Counted from the first letter of the stretch, positions 7,282-16,287 are shown. The stretch is DNA of 27,402 nucleotides from Anaerolineae bacterium (GCA_028277515.1 JANQGC010000204.1:1-27402), one strand, 5' to 3'. Translations and numbers: made by a program. Notes: generated by a model not told the origin, from the sequence alone.

Positions 7282-9552
7282 CTATTCTTTTAATCGGTCT
7301 AGCAATTCTTCAATTTGCTGCCGGGAAATCAGTTGTGGGAATAGGCGGTGCAGGGAATTTAGCGGCATATCGAGAATAATGTCGTAGAGATCCGTATCTT
7401 TCAGGAATCCAAATATCTGTTCAAATATTTTTTTGGAATGTTCGGTGGCTAAAAAATCTTTGCCAATGGAATATTTGTCGAGCCGGGTTATGATGAAATT
7501 GTTTATTTCCTCGGAATTGATGATCTCGATTGGCTGAGTTAAGATGATGTCGCGGGATGAACGGCCGATGTGAATGTTGTATTTCCCGCGATCGACAAAG
7601 AAGCGCTCGAATCGGTCATGGTAGTATTGAAAATCTTCCTGGTTCAGTTGAAAGGTGACGGCCGTTTTTTGACCGGGCTGAAGATCGACTTTCTTGAATT
7701 TGCGTAGGGTCTTCGGCGGCTTCAAGATGTCGGGATTCAGATGCTCAATGTACAGTTGAGCGACTTCTTTGCCGGCTCTTGACCCCACATTTTGAATGTC
7801 AAAGGTGACATTCACCGTTTGATCGGCCGTCATTTTTGCCGCTGTCAGGGTGAGATTGTGATAAGCAAATTCCGTGTAGGAGAGACCATGCCCGAAAGGG
7901 AAGGCGACCGGCAGCCCCTTATAGTCATAGTAGCGATGGCCAACCAGGATTGATTCGCTATATTGTATCTGATTGTGCGAACTTTTTTTGCGGGTTCCTA
8001 AAGGGAAATCTTGTTGGTGAAGGGGGAAGGTTTCCGAAAGCTTGCCGGATGGGTTGACCTGCCCGAACAGAACATCTATTAACGCCTCTCCCATCGCTGA
8101 GCCTAACAACCAGGATTCGACAAGCGTCTGCACCCGGTCGATTGCCGAAAATGTGACGGCTGTGCCATTATTGAGAATAACGATAAGGTGAGGGTCCACG
8201 TTGAGTAGCGTCTCAACTAACTGCTGCTGCTGTTGCGAAAGGGTATAGCAAATGCGGTCTTTGCCTTCCGTCTCTTCATGTTCCAGCAGGCCTAGAAACA
8301 GGAGATTGACCTCGTTGCGACGCACGACCTCCAACGCTTCGGCCGTTAGATCATCATCTATCACAGAAGCATTTACCATGTATCCGGGGGCGAAGTCCAC
8401 TTTAAGGCCGGGTATTCTTTGAGCCAGGGCATCGGCCGGGGTGACGGTGTGGTGGGACAATACTTTGGAGCTTCCCCCACCCTGAATTCTTGGTTTTTTA
8501 AAGAGGCTGCCCACGACTCCAATTGCATCCAATGTTAACGGCAGCGGCAGCAGCTTAAGATCGTTTTTCAATAAGACAATCGACGCTTGCGCTGCTTTTC
8601 TGGCGATTTGAAAATGGGCTGCAAAATTGATTTCAGTTTTCTTGCTACTCTGGGCCAGTTTAATGACCATGGACAGGATGCGCCGTACGCGAGAGTTGAG
8701 CTGATTTTCATTGATCCGGCCTTGCTGATAGAGGGCTAAAAGCGAATCAAATTGGGATGATCCCATTTGAGGCATATCCAGGTCCACTGTCGCTTCCATT
8801 GCCTTGAACCCATCATCTACCGCGCCCCAATCAGATATCACGACGCCTTGAAACCCTAATGATTTGCGCAGCAAATCTTTTACAATTGCTTGACTCTCGG
8901 AGATGTTTTCCCCGTTTATTTTGTTGTATGCCAGCATAATCGCTGCCGGTTTTTCTTCCTTAATACATGCGGCAAAGGGTTGGGTATAGACTTCATGAAT
9001 GGCGCGTTTATCGACGACACAATCTATGGTCATGCGTTCAGTTTCTTGTTCATTACAGAGGAAATGTTTCAAACAAGCCCCAACACCCCTGGCTTGTAAA
9101 CCGGCCACGTAAGCGGTTGCCAAAGTCGATGTCAGATATGGGTCTTCCGAGAAGTATTCAAAATTTCGGCCGCCCAACGGAGACCGCTTTAGATTGACGC
9201 CGGGACCCAGTAACAGGTGAACGCCATGGTGGCTGGCTTCAAGGGCAATGGCATCAGCCACTTCGGCAATCAATGATTCATCCCAGGAAGAGGCCAGAGC
9301 ACTGGCCGTAGGAAAGCATGTCGCCCCCTCATTATCCGTGACGATGATGTCGGGGCTCTCTGTCGCGCGCACGCCATGTGGTCCATCATTCATCTTGATG
9401 CTGGGAATGCCTAATCTTGCAATATCGACGGTATGCCAGAAGCCTTTGCCGGCGCAGATGCGGATCTTTTCTTCAAGCGTTAGTTTGGAAACCAGGCTGT
9501 CAACTAACTTATTCATGGATGAGAGAGGGTTATGTAGCTTGTTGATTATCAT
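7282..9552 (-). CDS. GH3 beta-glucosidase-like glycoside hydrolase
   Basis: A 756-residue cytoplasmic enzyme (no signal peptide) with the standard GH3 order: an N-terminal barrel with MNDGPHG (54-60), GGRNFEYFSEDPYL (127-140), KH (162-163) and the nucleophile in VISDWGA (Asp241); then an alpha/beta sandwich (GSLFKKPRIQGGGSS, LLGLLEHEETEGKD region); then a fibronectin-III-like domain beginning at FPFGHGLSYTEF. About 75 residues after that domain have no counterpart I recognise. It probably hydrolyses beta-linked gluco-oligosaccharides or glucosides taken up by the upstream ABC importer. It is the last gene of the LacI operon, and its start overlaps the GH65 3' end by 23 bp. No clear ribosome site precedes ATG 9552 or the alternative ATG 9516, so the exact start is uncertain. 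Confidence 0.88.
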   Translation of the reverse strand: MIINKLHNPLSSMNKLVDSLVSKLTLEEKIRICAGKGFWHTVDIARLGIPSIKMNDGPHGVRATESPDIIVTDNEGATCFPTASALASSWDESLIAEVADAIALEASHHGVHLLLGPGVNLKRSPLGGRNFEYFSEDPYLTSTLATAYVAGLQARGVGACLKHFLCNEQETERMTIDCVVDKRAIHEVYTQPFAACIKEEKPAAIMLAYNKINGENISESQAIVKDLLRKSLGFQGVVISDWGAVDDGFKAMEATVDLDMPQMGSSQFDSLLALYQQGRINENQLNSRVRRILSMVIKLAQSSKKTEINFAAHFQIARKAAQASIVLLKNDLKLLPLPLTLDAIGVVGSLFKKPRIQGGGSSKVLSHHTVTPADALAQRIPGLKVDFAPGYMVNASVIDDDLTAEALEVVRRNEVNLLFLGLLEHEETEGKDRICYTLSQQQQQLVETLLNVDPHLIVILNNGTAVTFSAIDRVQTLVESWLLGSAMGEALIDVLFGQVNPSGKLSETFPLHQQDFPLGTRKKSSHNQIQYSESILVGHRYYDYKGLPVAFPFGHGLSYTEFAYHNLTLTAAKMTADQTVNVTFDIQNVGSRAGKEVAQLYIEHLNPDILKPPKTLRKFKKVDLQPGQKTAVTFQLNQEDFQYYHDRFERFFVDRGKYNIHIGRSSRDIILTQPIEIINSEEINNFIITRLDKYSIGKDFLATEHSKKIFEQIFGFLKDTDLYDIILDMPLNSLHRLFPQLISRQQIEELLDRLKE

Positions 9553-11896
9553 GGAGTAATGGAAGTGGTCCTATGCTCAATTCCACCGATTGGCCGTTGA
9601 TAGTTATTTGTTGCGGCCCATCAGCCATCTCCAGGCATTCCACGTGCAACTTCCCACGATCGATGATTGCTTTAAAATGGTGTCCTTGATAGGTAAACTC
9701 ATAGGCTAGCCGCTGCCAGGCATGCGGTAAATCGGGTGAAATAGCCAGGCTGTCCCCTTGAATTTGCAGCCCGCCAAAACCGGCCACGACAACCTGCCAA
9801 ATGCCGCCCATTGCCGCTGCATGGATGCCCCCCTTGGATGTGCCCATGTTCTGACTTAAATCGACCTGGGAAGCCTTCTGCCAGAGTTCATAAGCCAGTC
9901 GCTGATGGCCTAAGCGGACGGCCAATAAGCTATGCATGGCATAACTCAGGGAAGAATCATGTAAGGTTCTTGATTCATAATAGTCAAAGTTTTTTTGCTG
10001 TAGATCTGGAATATAACGGGAAGGGAACAACAGGAAGAGCAGAATGAGATCGGCTTGTTTGGACACCTGGTATTGGCTTAACTCCGGCATACTGTATGTT
10101 TTGAAAATGGTGAGCACCGAGTCAGCGTTCTTAAATTTTTGCAGATCGGGTAGTTCCGGGAGGGACAGGTAGGTGTCGTCTTGAGGTATTAAGCCTTGTT
10201 GATTGGGGCCGGGCACATAAAAATAGGGCAGTTTTTGGCGGATCGAGCGGCAAATAGTGGCCAGGTCTTGTTTTTTGCTGAGCTGCGCCAGCAGTCGAGG
10301 ATTTTCTTGCGCTAATTTGGAAAACAGATTGAGCGCCAACTGCATATTCCAGCCGGCCATCGTGTTGGTGAAGGCATTATTATGGACGTGTTCTTTATAC
10401 TCGTCCGGGCCAATGACATTGTTGATGTGAAACTGCTGTTTGGACGCCTGCCGTTCAAGGCGTGATTGCCAGAAATCGGCCGTGGAGAAGATGATCTCGT
10501 AACCATAAGCATCCATAAAATCTTGGTCGCCTGTGGCCAGAAAATATTGCCAGACAGCGTACGCAATATCGGCCGAGATATGCTGCTGGAGGAAGCCGGT
10601 CCAGATTTTTTCCCGTTCACCGGTATGATGATCGACATTGCCCCATTCCGGTGTCACTTCACCATCAGTTATCCAGGCCGATTCCCAGGGAAACATGGCT
10701 CCCTGGTAGCCGTGTTTACGGGCCTTGGCTTGCGCGCCTGGCAGAAGGTGATAACGGTAGGTGAGCAGCGACCGGGCAATGGGAGGATGGGTCAACATCC
10801 AAAAGGGCAGGATATAGATCTCCGTGTCCCAGAATGAATGCCCCTTGTAATCTTCGCCGGTCAACCCTTTAGCCCCGATGCCCATTCTGTCATCATGAAC
10901 CGGGCTCATAATTCGCAGGTGATAAAGGGCAAAGCGGACGGCAAGCTGGTCGAATGGGTTGGTTGAGTCAATTTGAATATCATGTCTCTGCCAAAATTTA
11001 TGCCACGCCGTGCGGTGAGCGGCAAAATGAACGGCATATCTGCGCTTGCTACCGGTTTCCATATGCGCTTTGGCTATTTGCTTCAAATCGACGATACTGG
11101 CCGGTTCACCAAGATCTTTGTCTCGCGAAGTAAACACATTGGCCTGCTTTTCGATGGTAAGGAGTTGATTGGCGGGCAGGTCTAAGCGGTAAATGATGGA
11201 CAGATCACGTCGCCCAATATGCAGTTCCCTTTCCGGAAACACCTCCTGCTCATTTAGAAAAAAATTGGTGGCCACGGTATGAGCGAACTCAATCTCTGAT
11301 TCACTGGTTGCCTGGTGCAGCAGTCCGATTTTGCGATCAAAAAAACGCATTTCTCCGCCGACGAAATGCTGGACGCCGCTGTTGGTAACACGGCCGTTAA
11401 TTCCGGAGCGTATGGTGATATTGATGCCATTCCGGAGCGGCTCAATCGTTATTTGTGAAGCAAATAAATGGTGGTCGTGTAAAGAAACGAACCGGCGAAT
11501 TCGTAAGCGAATGACATCGCCTTCAGGGCTGCGCCACTCAATTTTGCGGTGCAGTTCGCCCTCTTTTAAATTGAGCCAGCGCCGGTAGGCGATCACCCGA
11601 CCTGTATCCAGGGAAAAACGACAATTGTTCACATAGATGGCAAGCCCGGTGAGATCGGCGGCATTTGGTAGTTCGGGAACTTCATGCTCTCCCTGCGGCC
11701 GGTTAAAGGTGCCGGAGACAAACATGCCCCGCCGCTCTTCCACATAAGTTTCCTCGGTGGCGGCGCGGATGCCAAAACGACCGTTTCCTTGAGCAAATAT
11801 GGATTCGATTTTGGGTATATTTTGGACAGTAAAGGCCGTTTCGGCGATTAGCCAGTTTTTGAATGAACCTTGCCCAAAATCAAAAGTTAGAGACAT
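9530..11896 (-). CDS. GH65 family disaccharide phosphorylase (maltose/kojibiose/nigerose type)
   Basis: A 788-residue protein with the GH65 layout: an N-terminal beta-sandwich domain, a linker, then an (alpha/alpha)6 barrel and a short C-terminal beta domain. Diagnostic segments are GLTGEDYKGHSFWDTE (344-359), the general acid in GPDEYKEHVHNNAFTN (Glu499) and a late GTSKGGIHAAAMGG loop that corresponds to the phosphate-binding loop of the phosphorylases. The reaction expected is phosphorolysis of an alpha-glucosyl disaccharide to beta-glucose-1-phosphate and a sugar. Which disaccharide cannot be read by eye. No beta-phosphoglucomutase, normally needed next, is encoded in the window. It lies 57 bp after the LacI gene and overlaps the GH3 gene in the same operon. 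Confidence 0.85.
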   Translation of the reverse strand: MSLTFDFGQGSFKNWLIAETAFTVQNIPKIESIFAQGNGRFGIRAATEETYVEERRGMFVSGTFNRPQGEHEVPELPNAADLTGLAIYVNNCRFSLDTGRVIAYRRWLNLKEGELHRKIEWRSPEGDVIRLRIRRFVSLHDHHLFASQITIEPLRNGINITIRSGINGRVTNSGVQHFVGGEMRFFDRKIGLLHQATSESEIEFAHTVATNFFLNEQEVFPERELHIGRRDLSIIYRLDLPANQLLTIEKQANVFTSRDKDLGEPASIVDLKQIAKAHMETGSKRRYAVHFAAHRTAWHKFWQRHDIQIDSTNPFDQLAVRFALYHLRIMSPVHDDRMGIGAKGLTGEDYKGHSFWDTEIYILPFWMLTHPPIARSLLTYRYHLLPGAQAKARKHGYQGAMFPWESAWITDGEVTPEWGNVDHHTGEREKIWTGFLQQHISADIAYAVWQYFLATGDQDFMDAYGYEIIFSTADFWQSRLERQASKQQFHINNVIGPDEYKEHVHNNAFTNTMAGWNMQLALNLFSKLAQENPRLLAQLSKKQDLATICRSIRQKLPYFYVPGPNQQGLIPQDDTYLSLPELPDLQKFKNADSVLTIFKTYSMPELSQYQVSKQADLILLFLLFPSRYIPDLQQKNFDYYESRTLHDSSLSYAMHSLLAVRLGHQRLAYELWQKASQVDLSQNMGTSKGGIHAAAMGGIWQVVVAGFGGLQIQGDSLAISPDLPHAWQRLAYEFTYQGHHFKAIIDRGKLHVECLEMADGPQQITINGQSVELSIGPLPLLHDNQQAT

Positions 11897-11920
11897 AAAG
11901 CTATCAACCGAATAGGGTGG

Positions 11921-11937
11921 CCCTGGCGATTTCAGGG
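11921..11937. repeat. Small hairpin in the lacI-GH65 junction
   Basis: CCCTG (11921-11925) and CAGGG (11933-11937) can pair around a 7-nt loop in the 57-bp gap between the regulator and the GH65 gene. It could form in the minus-strand transcript and affect relative expression; the short stem makes this tentative. Confidence 0.25.
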
Positions 11938-11953
11938 GCTAGCCGTTTTTAGA

Positions 11954-12922
11954 TTACCGGGTGGTTTGCCCTTGCAAAAAAGAAACCGGCAGTATCGTTC
12001 TTTTGGGCGGGACCCCTCCTTCAATGATGGTCACGATCCGTTCAGCCGCCAATTCGCCTAATTGCTCGACAGGCTGGCGAATGGTTGATAGATTACGCGG
12101 CTGGGTTTGGAAATAGCGGATGCCGTCAAACCCGATGACCTGGACATCGTGCGGGACACGCCGGCCGATGTCTTGATAATGGGCGAGCAGCAGATGAGCC
12201 AGCATGTCGGTTATGGCAAAAACGCCATCGACATCCGGGTGCCCAGCGGCAAAACCCTTGACAAACGCGGCTTCATTATGCAGGGTGTGCGGCTCTTCAT
12301 AGACGACATATTCGACTTGCTCGGCTTGCATAACAGATAAAAATCCATCTTTGCGCTGCAAAACCTCCGTGTTCACAGGCGGGAATCCACCAATGTATGC
12401 CGGTTTTTTACATCCGGCCGCCAGTAATTTTTCCGCTGCCAGCCGGCCGCCGCCAAAGTTGTCGGAAGCAATAAAGGCGCGTTCATGGGTGAAATGGCGG
12501 TCGATGGCGACGACTAACATGTCGGGCGTGATATATTCGTCGATGTCGCTGTTGGAGATAAAGATGAGACCGTCAATGATGTTCTTGTTGAGCAATTCAA
12601 TAAACGCTTTCTCCTTTTCAACTTCAAAGTTGGAGTTGCAAAGCATCAACTTATAACCCAGGTCATTTAAATGTTTTTCCATGTGAAAGGCGAATTCGGA
12701 GAAGAATGGATGGTGGATGGTGGGCAGGATGAGAGCGACAATTTTTGAACTTTGCGCTTTAAAGTTGCGCGCGATCTCATTGGGCACATAGTTTAGCTCG
12801 CGAACGGCTCTTTCTACTTTTTTTCGTGTTTCTTCCGAAACGTAACCGGAGTTGTTGATCACCCTGGAGACAGTGCCAAGGCCTACGCCGGCATGTTTGG
12901 CGACATCTTTGATTGAACTCAT
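11954..12922 (-). CDS. LacI-family transcriptional regulator
   Basis: A 322-residue repressor. The N-terminal helix-turn-helix reads IKDVAKHAGVGLGTVSRVIN, followed by the hinge region (YVPNEIARNFK) and a periplasmic-binding-protein-like sensor domain starting IVALILPTIHHPFF. It sits fourth in the operon, after the transporter genes and before the glycosidases. It is therefore probably autoregulated through the two TGGAAACGTTTCCA operators at the head of the operon (16178-16191 and 16220-16233), whose central CG is typical for LacI-family sites. The effector is presumably the imported sugar or a derivative. The ATG at 12922 is supported by its position directly ahead of the helix-turn-helix. 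Confidence 0.92.
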   Translation of the reverse strand: MSSIKDVAKHAGVGLGTVSRVINNSGYVSEETRKKVERAVRELNYVPNEIARNFKAQSSKIVALILPTIHHPFFSEFAFHMEKHLNDLGYKLMLCNSNFEVEKEKAFIELLNKNIIDGLIFISNSDIDEYITPDMLVVAIDRHFTHERAFIASDNFGGGRLAAEKLLAAGCKKPAYIGGFPPVNTEVLQRKDGFLSVMQAEQVEYVVYEEPHTLHNEAAFVKGFAAGHPDVDGVFAITDMLAHLLLAHYQDIGRRVPHDVQVIGFDGIRYFQTQPRNLSTIRQPVEQLGELAAERIVTIIEGGVPPKRTILPVSFLQGQTTR

Positions 12923-12947
12923 TATCCTAATGCTTCTCCATTAATAG

Positions 12948-13760
12948 TTATTTGACAGCCCCTTCGGTGATTCCGCTGATGATTTGTCTCTGCAATATCA
13001 GATAAAGGATTATGATCGGTAAAATTGATAAAACCAAACCGGCCATCGCCAAACCAAACTCGGATGTATATTGGCCGAAGAAGGTGAAGGTTGACAGCGG
13101 GAGCGTTCGGGCATCCTGGAATAGGACCAGGGAAGGAAGCAAGAAATCGTTCCATATCCACAAGGCATTTAAGATAACCAGGGTGGCGGTGATCGGCCGC
13201 AGCATGGGAAAGATCACCTTCCAGAAAACCTGAAATTTGCTGGCCCCTTCGATAATCGCCGATTCGTCAAGGGCAATGGGAATGGATTTAATGAAGCCAT
13301 GATACATAAAGGTTGAGAGAGCCACACCAAAACCCAGGTAAAAATAGATCAGGGAAAAGCGGTTGTTCAGCATGTCCAGGTTCCCATAAATGCTGACAAA
13401 GGGAATCATGAGCGCCTGGAAGGGAATAATCATGGATGTGACCAGGATGATCAAGATAACCTGGTTGGTCGGGTAATTGAATCGCACCAGGTAATAGGCC
13501 AGCATAGATGGAAAAATAATCAGGATGATCACCGATAGGGCGGTGATAAACACAGAGTTGAAAAAGGCAAAGGGGTAGTTCATGCGCTCAAAGGCGGTGA
13601 TGTAATTCGTTAAATCCAGTTGGCTGGGCAAAGCCAGTGGACTCTCAATGATATCAATTCGCTCCTTGAACGAATTCAGGAAAATGAGGATAAAGGGGAA
13701 AATATAGATGAACGCAAAAATGATGCCGACCAGGAAATTGGGTTTTATTCTACCTTTCAT
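12948..13760 (-). CDS. ABC sugar transporter permease, MalG type
   Basis: A 270-residue inner-membrane permease with six predicted helices and the cytoplasmic EAA loop EGASKFQVFWKVIFPMLRP, which docks the ATPase. It belongs to the carbohydrate uptake family 1 (CUT1). A strong ribosome site (the minus-strand sequence GGAGGT, 13776-13771) lies 10 nt before ATG 13760 and inside the end of the preceding permease gene; the gap between the two genes is 3 nt. It works with the other permease and the lipoprotein encoded upstream. No ABC ATPase gene is present nearby. Confidence 0.92.
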   Translation of the reverse strand: MKGRIKPNFLVGIIFAFIYIFPFILIFLNSFKERIDIIESPLALPSQLDLTNYITAFERMNYPFAFFNSVFITALSVIILIIFPSMLAYYLVRFNYPTNQVILIILVTSMIIPFQALMIPFVSIYGNLDMLNNRFSLIYFYLGFGVALSTFMYHGFIKSIPIALDESAIIEGASKFQVFWKVIFPMLRPITATLVILNALWIWNDFLLPSLVLFQDARTLPLSTFTFFGQYTSEFGLAMAGLVLSILPIIILYLILQRQIISGITEGAVK

Positions 13761-13763
13761 GGA

Positions 13764-14657
13764 TCAATCTACCTCCAGACGTTTGCCCATTAATACCTGA
13801 AAAATGGCAATGGCGGCGACGATAAAGAATAAGATGACAGCCTTGGCTTGACCTGTGCCATAATTTTGGAACAAAAATGCTTCGTTATAGATATGCAACG
13901 TGACCAGCTCCGTAGAGCGAAAGGGGCCGCCATTGGTTAAAGCCAGGTTGACGTCAAACACCATGAAACTGTTGCGGATGGTTAAAAAGAGGCTGATTGT
14001 GAAGGCCGGAACCATCAGCGGCATGATGATATAGCGCAGCTGCTGCCGCTGGCTGGCTCCGTCAATGCTGGAGGCTTCAATCACATCTTCCGGTATCCCC
14101 ACCAAACCGGCAATATAGATCAGCATCATGTAGCCGGACATTTGCCAGACGCTGACGATCACAATGGCCAGAAAGGCTTTGTCCGGATCGACTAACCAGG
14201 AATATTGAAATAGTTCGATATTGGTCAGGGCGCCCACAAACTCCATAAACCTGGAAAAGATGAAGACCCAAATGAAGCCGAGAATGACCCCGCCAATGAG
14301 ATTGGGTACGAAAAATACGGAGCGGAAGAAGTTACGGCCGCGTAGTTTAGATGTGACCAACAGTGCAATTGAGAAGGCGACCAGGTTTGTGAAGATCACC
14401 ACCAGGATCACATATCTGAAGGTGAGCATTAACGCTGACCAGAAGTCGGAATCGGCAAAGGAGTTGATATAGCTTTCCATGCCAATCCAACTGTAATTGA
14501 GCGATGCGATTGAAGAGACGCCATCCCAGTCGGTAAAGGTTAACAAAAAGCCTAATAGGAAAGGAATGAGCAGGACAGTCAAAAAGGCGAAAAGGGGAAT
14601 AGCCGTAAACGTTAGTAAGGATCTTGCCCTGTCTATTAAGCGACTCTCTTTATACAT
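13764..14657 (-). CDS. ABC sugar transporter permease, MalF type
   Basis: A 297-residue CUT1 permease with about six membrane helices; the large extra periplasmic loop of E. coli MalF is absent, as usual outside enterobacteria. The EAA loop EASSIDGASQRQQLRYIIMPLMVP is clear. AGGAGG (minus strand, 14667-14662) stands 4 nt before ATG 14657. The gene follows the binding-protein gene after 85 bp that contain a hairpin (14684-14730), which may lower the amount of permease relative to binding protein. Confidence 0.92.
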   Translation of the reverse strand: MYKESRLIDRARSLLTFTAIPLFAFLTVLLIPFLLGFLLTFTDWDGVSSIASLNYSWIGMESYINSFADSDFWSALMLTFRYVILVVIFTNLVAFSIALLVTSKLRGRNFFRSVFFVPNLIGGVILGFIWVFIFSRFMEFVGALTNIELFQYSWLVDPDKAFLAIVIVSVWQMSGYMMLIYIAGLVGIPEDVIEASSIDGASQRQQLRYIIMPLMVPAFTISLFLTIRNSFMVFDVNLALTNGGPFRSTELVTLHIYNEAFLFQNYGTGQAKAVILFFIVAAIAIFQVLMGKRLEVD

Positions 14658-14683
14658 GATGCCTCCTCTGTGATTGTTGCCGG

Positions 14684-14730
14684 TGTAGCGCGATCAGCGT
14701 GCCCTTTGGGTATTGCCAAATCGCGCTACA
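14684..14730 (-). repeat. Intercistronic hairpin between binding protein and permease genes
   Basis: TGTAGCGCGAT (14684-14694) and ATCGCGCTACA (14720-14730) are perfect 11-bp inverted arms around 25 nt. They lie between the binding-protein stop and the first permease start on the same transcript. By analogy with the REP hairpins after malE, such a structure can protect the upstream mRNA and produce excess binding protein over permease. There is no T-run. Confidence 0.6.
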
Positions 14731-14742
14731 TTTCATTCTCAG

Positions 14743-16146
14743 CTAGCCTTCCACGGATGCCCAGTATTCTTCTATTTCAGCAGCCAGTTCCTCCCGGGTA
14801 ATTCTACCATCCAGGTATTTTTGCATGGAAGCGCCCATCGTCGGCCAACCGTCCGGCGGATATAATGAGTTCATCCATTCTAGGGTTTGCTCTTGGGAAA
14901 CATAGTCAAGAATTTGGTTGGACAACGCATCTTGCGGCCGAATATCAAAGGTATCAAACACAGGGATGAAGTTGAATTGGTTGACGTAATAATCCTGGCC
15001 GACGGGGTCCATCACCAGCCAGTTAAGGAAATCAATGGCTCCTTGCTGCTCCGCTGCGCTGGATTGTGAGGCATCGACGACAATGTAAAAAGGAACCCCC
15101 ACTGAAACCTGGTTATTGCCGTAGGTATCCGGATCATCACTGACCGGTAAAGGCAAAATCCCAAAGTCGGTCTCGCTGTTAATCTCCTTTAGCTGTGGAA
15201 AGGCCCAATTGCCCATGAACCACAACCCCACATCACCATTCCCTAGATCCAATGTGCCTTGATCATAATCCGGTGACAAGGGTGACCCGGCGTTGACGTT
15301 CTGGGCCATCAAGAGATCAAATGTATCCAACCAGCCATTGAAGACCTCATTGTCAATCAGCGAAACGTCACCATTCTTTAAATCTTCCATGAATTGCCGT
15401 CTTTCTTCGGCATCAGGTGATTGGTTGGTGAACATTTTGTTGGTTAAATGAGCACCTAGCGACCAATCCATGGGCGAAACGTGTATTGCGTTTGCGCTTT
15501 CCAGGGCAGCAATTTGTTCCATCAGCTCTTGAAGGGTAGAGCGACTGTTGATGGTAGCCGGATCGAAGTCACCCCCAACGGCCTCGTCCAAAATGGAATC
15601 ATTATAGAGCAAACCAAAAGCTTCAACCGTGACCGGCATGCCAAAAATGCGGCCGTCTACTGTGACCAGGTCCTGCGTTCCCGGCAGAGCGTGCTTTGAG
15701 AATTCGGTTTCAGTCAAATCCAGTAAATTTTCCTGGAATTGGCTATATTCCTGGCCCATTACCATGAGATTTGGAGCGTTGCCTGAGGCGTAGAGGGTGG
15801 TCATTTTCTCGACCGGATTGGAGCCATCCATAGGTACAATCACAATTTCGTATGCGTCCTGCGCTTCGTTGTAAGTGGATATGGCATCTTCAAACTGTGG
15901 ACCGATTTCCCCCTTGATTGTGCCCAGCATACGAACTTCTACCGTTTCCCCGCTTGCGGTTTCTTCTGCGGCTTCTTGAGCATTGTCATCTTGCTCTGCG
16001 GCTGATTCTTCATTTGTCGAACCGTCGGCCGGTGGTTCCCCCGCTTCGGCAGCGGTAGACTCTGACCCCCCACCCCCACTGGCGCAACCGCCTACGATCA
16101 GGCTCAATAGAATAACAACACTATACATCCAAAATTTTGTCTTCAT
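14743..16146 (-). CDS. ABC transporter sugar-binding lipoprotein (CUT1)
   Basis: A 467-residue extracytoplasmic solute-binding protein. The N-terminus MKTKFWMYSVVILLSLIVGG ends in a lipobox V-G-G-C with Cys21 as the lipidation site. A low-complexity Ser/Glu/Ala/Gly-rich linker of about 45 residues follows, and then the mature type-1 fold beginning VEVRMLGTIKGE. Length and pattern fit carbohydrate-binding proteins of family 1. It captures an oligosaccharide outside the membrane and delivers it to the two permeases encoded next. It is the first gene of the LacI operon, with AAGGAG 8 nt before the ATG. Ligand identity cannot be read from the sequence; the GH65 and GH3 genes in the operon suggest gluco-disaccharides. 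Confidence 0.9.
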   Translation of the reverse strand: MKTKFWMYSVVILLSLIVGGCASGGGGSESTAAEAGEPPADGSTNEESAAEQDDNAQEAAEETASGETVEVRMLGTIKGEIGPQFEDAISTYNEAQDAYEIVIVPMDGSNPVEKMTTLYASGNAPNLMVMGQEYSQFQENLLDLTETEFSKHALPGTQDLVTVDGRIFGMPVTVEAFGLLYNDSILDEAVGGDFDPATINSRSTLQELMEQIAALESANAIHVSPMDWSLGAHLTNKMFTNQSPDAEERRQFMEDLKNGDVSLIDNEVFNGWLDTFDLLMAQNVNAGSPLSPDYDQGTLDLGNGDVGLWFMGNWAFPQLKEINSETDFGILPLPVSDDPDTYGNNQVSVGVPFYIVVDASQSSAAEQQGAIDFLNWLVMDPVGQDYYVNQFNFIPVFDTFDIRPQDALSNQILDYVSQEQTLEWMNSLYPPDGWPTMGASMQKYLDGRITREELAAEIEEYWASVEG

Positions 16147-16177
16147 GCCACCTTCTCCTTTGGTAATATTTTAAATG

Positions 16178-16191
16178 TGGAAACGTTTCCA
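16178..16191. promoter_or_regulatory. LacI-family operator, downstream copy
   Basis: TGGAAACGTTTCCA is a perfect 14-bp palindrome with a central CG, as expected for LacI-family proteins. It lies in the 5' leader of the binding-protein mRNA, 42 bp centre to centre from the identical copy at 16220-16233. Confidence 0.85.
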
Positions 16192-16219
16192 TATACTGAT
16201 AAAAAAATCCACTATTTTG

Positions 16220-16233
16220 TGGAAACGTTTCCA
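16220..16233. promoter_or_regulatory. LacI-family operator, start-site copy
   Basis: A second identical TGGAAACGTTTCCA palindrome. It starts about 10 nt after the -10 box of the minus-strand promoter and so covers the expected transcription start, a position that would block initiation. The 42-bp spacing to the other copy is four helical turns, so two dimers would sit on the same face of the DNA. Confidence 0.87.
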
Positions 16234-16242
16234 TTCCTTACC

Positions 16243-16270
16243 ATTATACACAGACCGCTTTGCTTGTCAA
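16243..16270 (-). promoter_or_regulatory. Sigma70-type promoter of the LacI operon
   Basis: Read on the minus strand: TTGACA (16270-16265), 16-bp spacer, TATAAT (16248-16243). Both boxes match the bacterial consensus exactly. It drives the binding protein, permeases, lacI, GH65 and GH3 genes, with both LacI operators immediately downstream. Confidence 0.8.
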
Positions 16271-16287
16271 GACGCAATTTCAAAATG

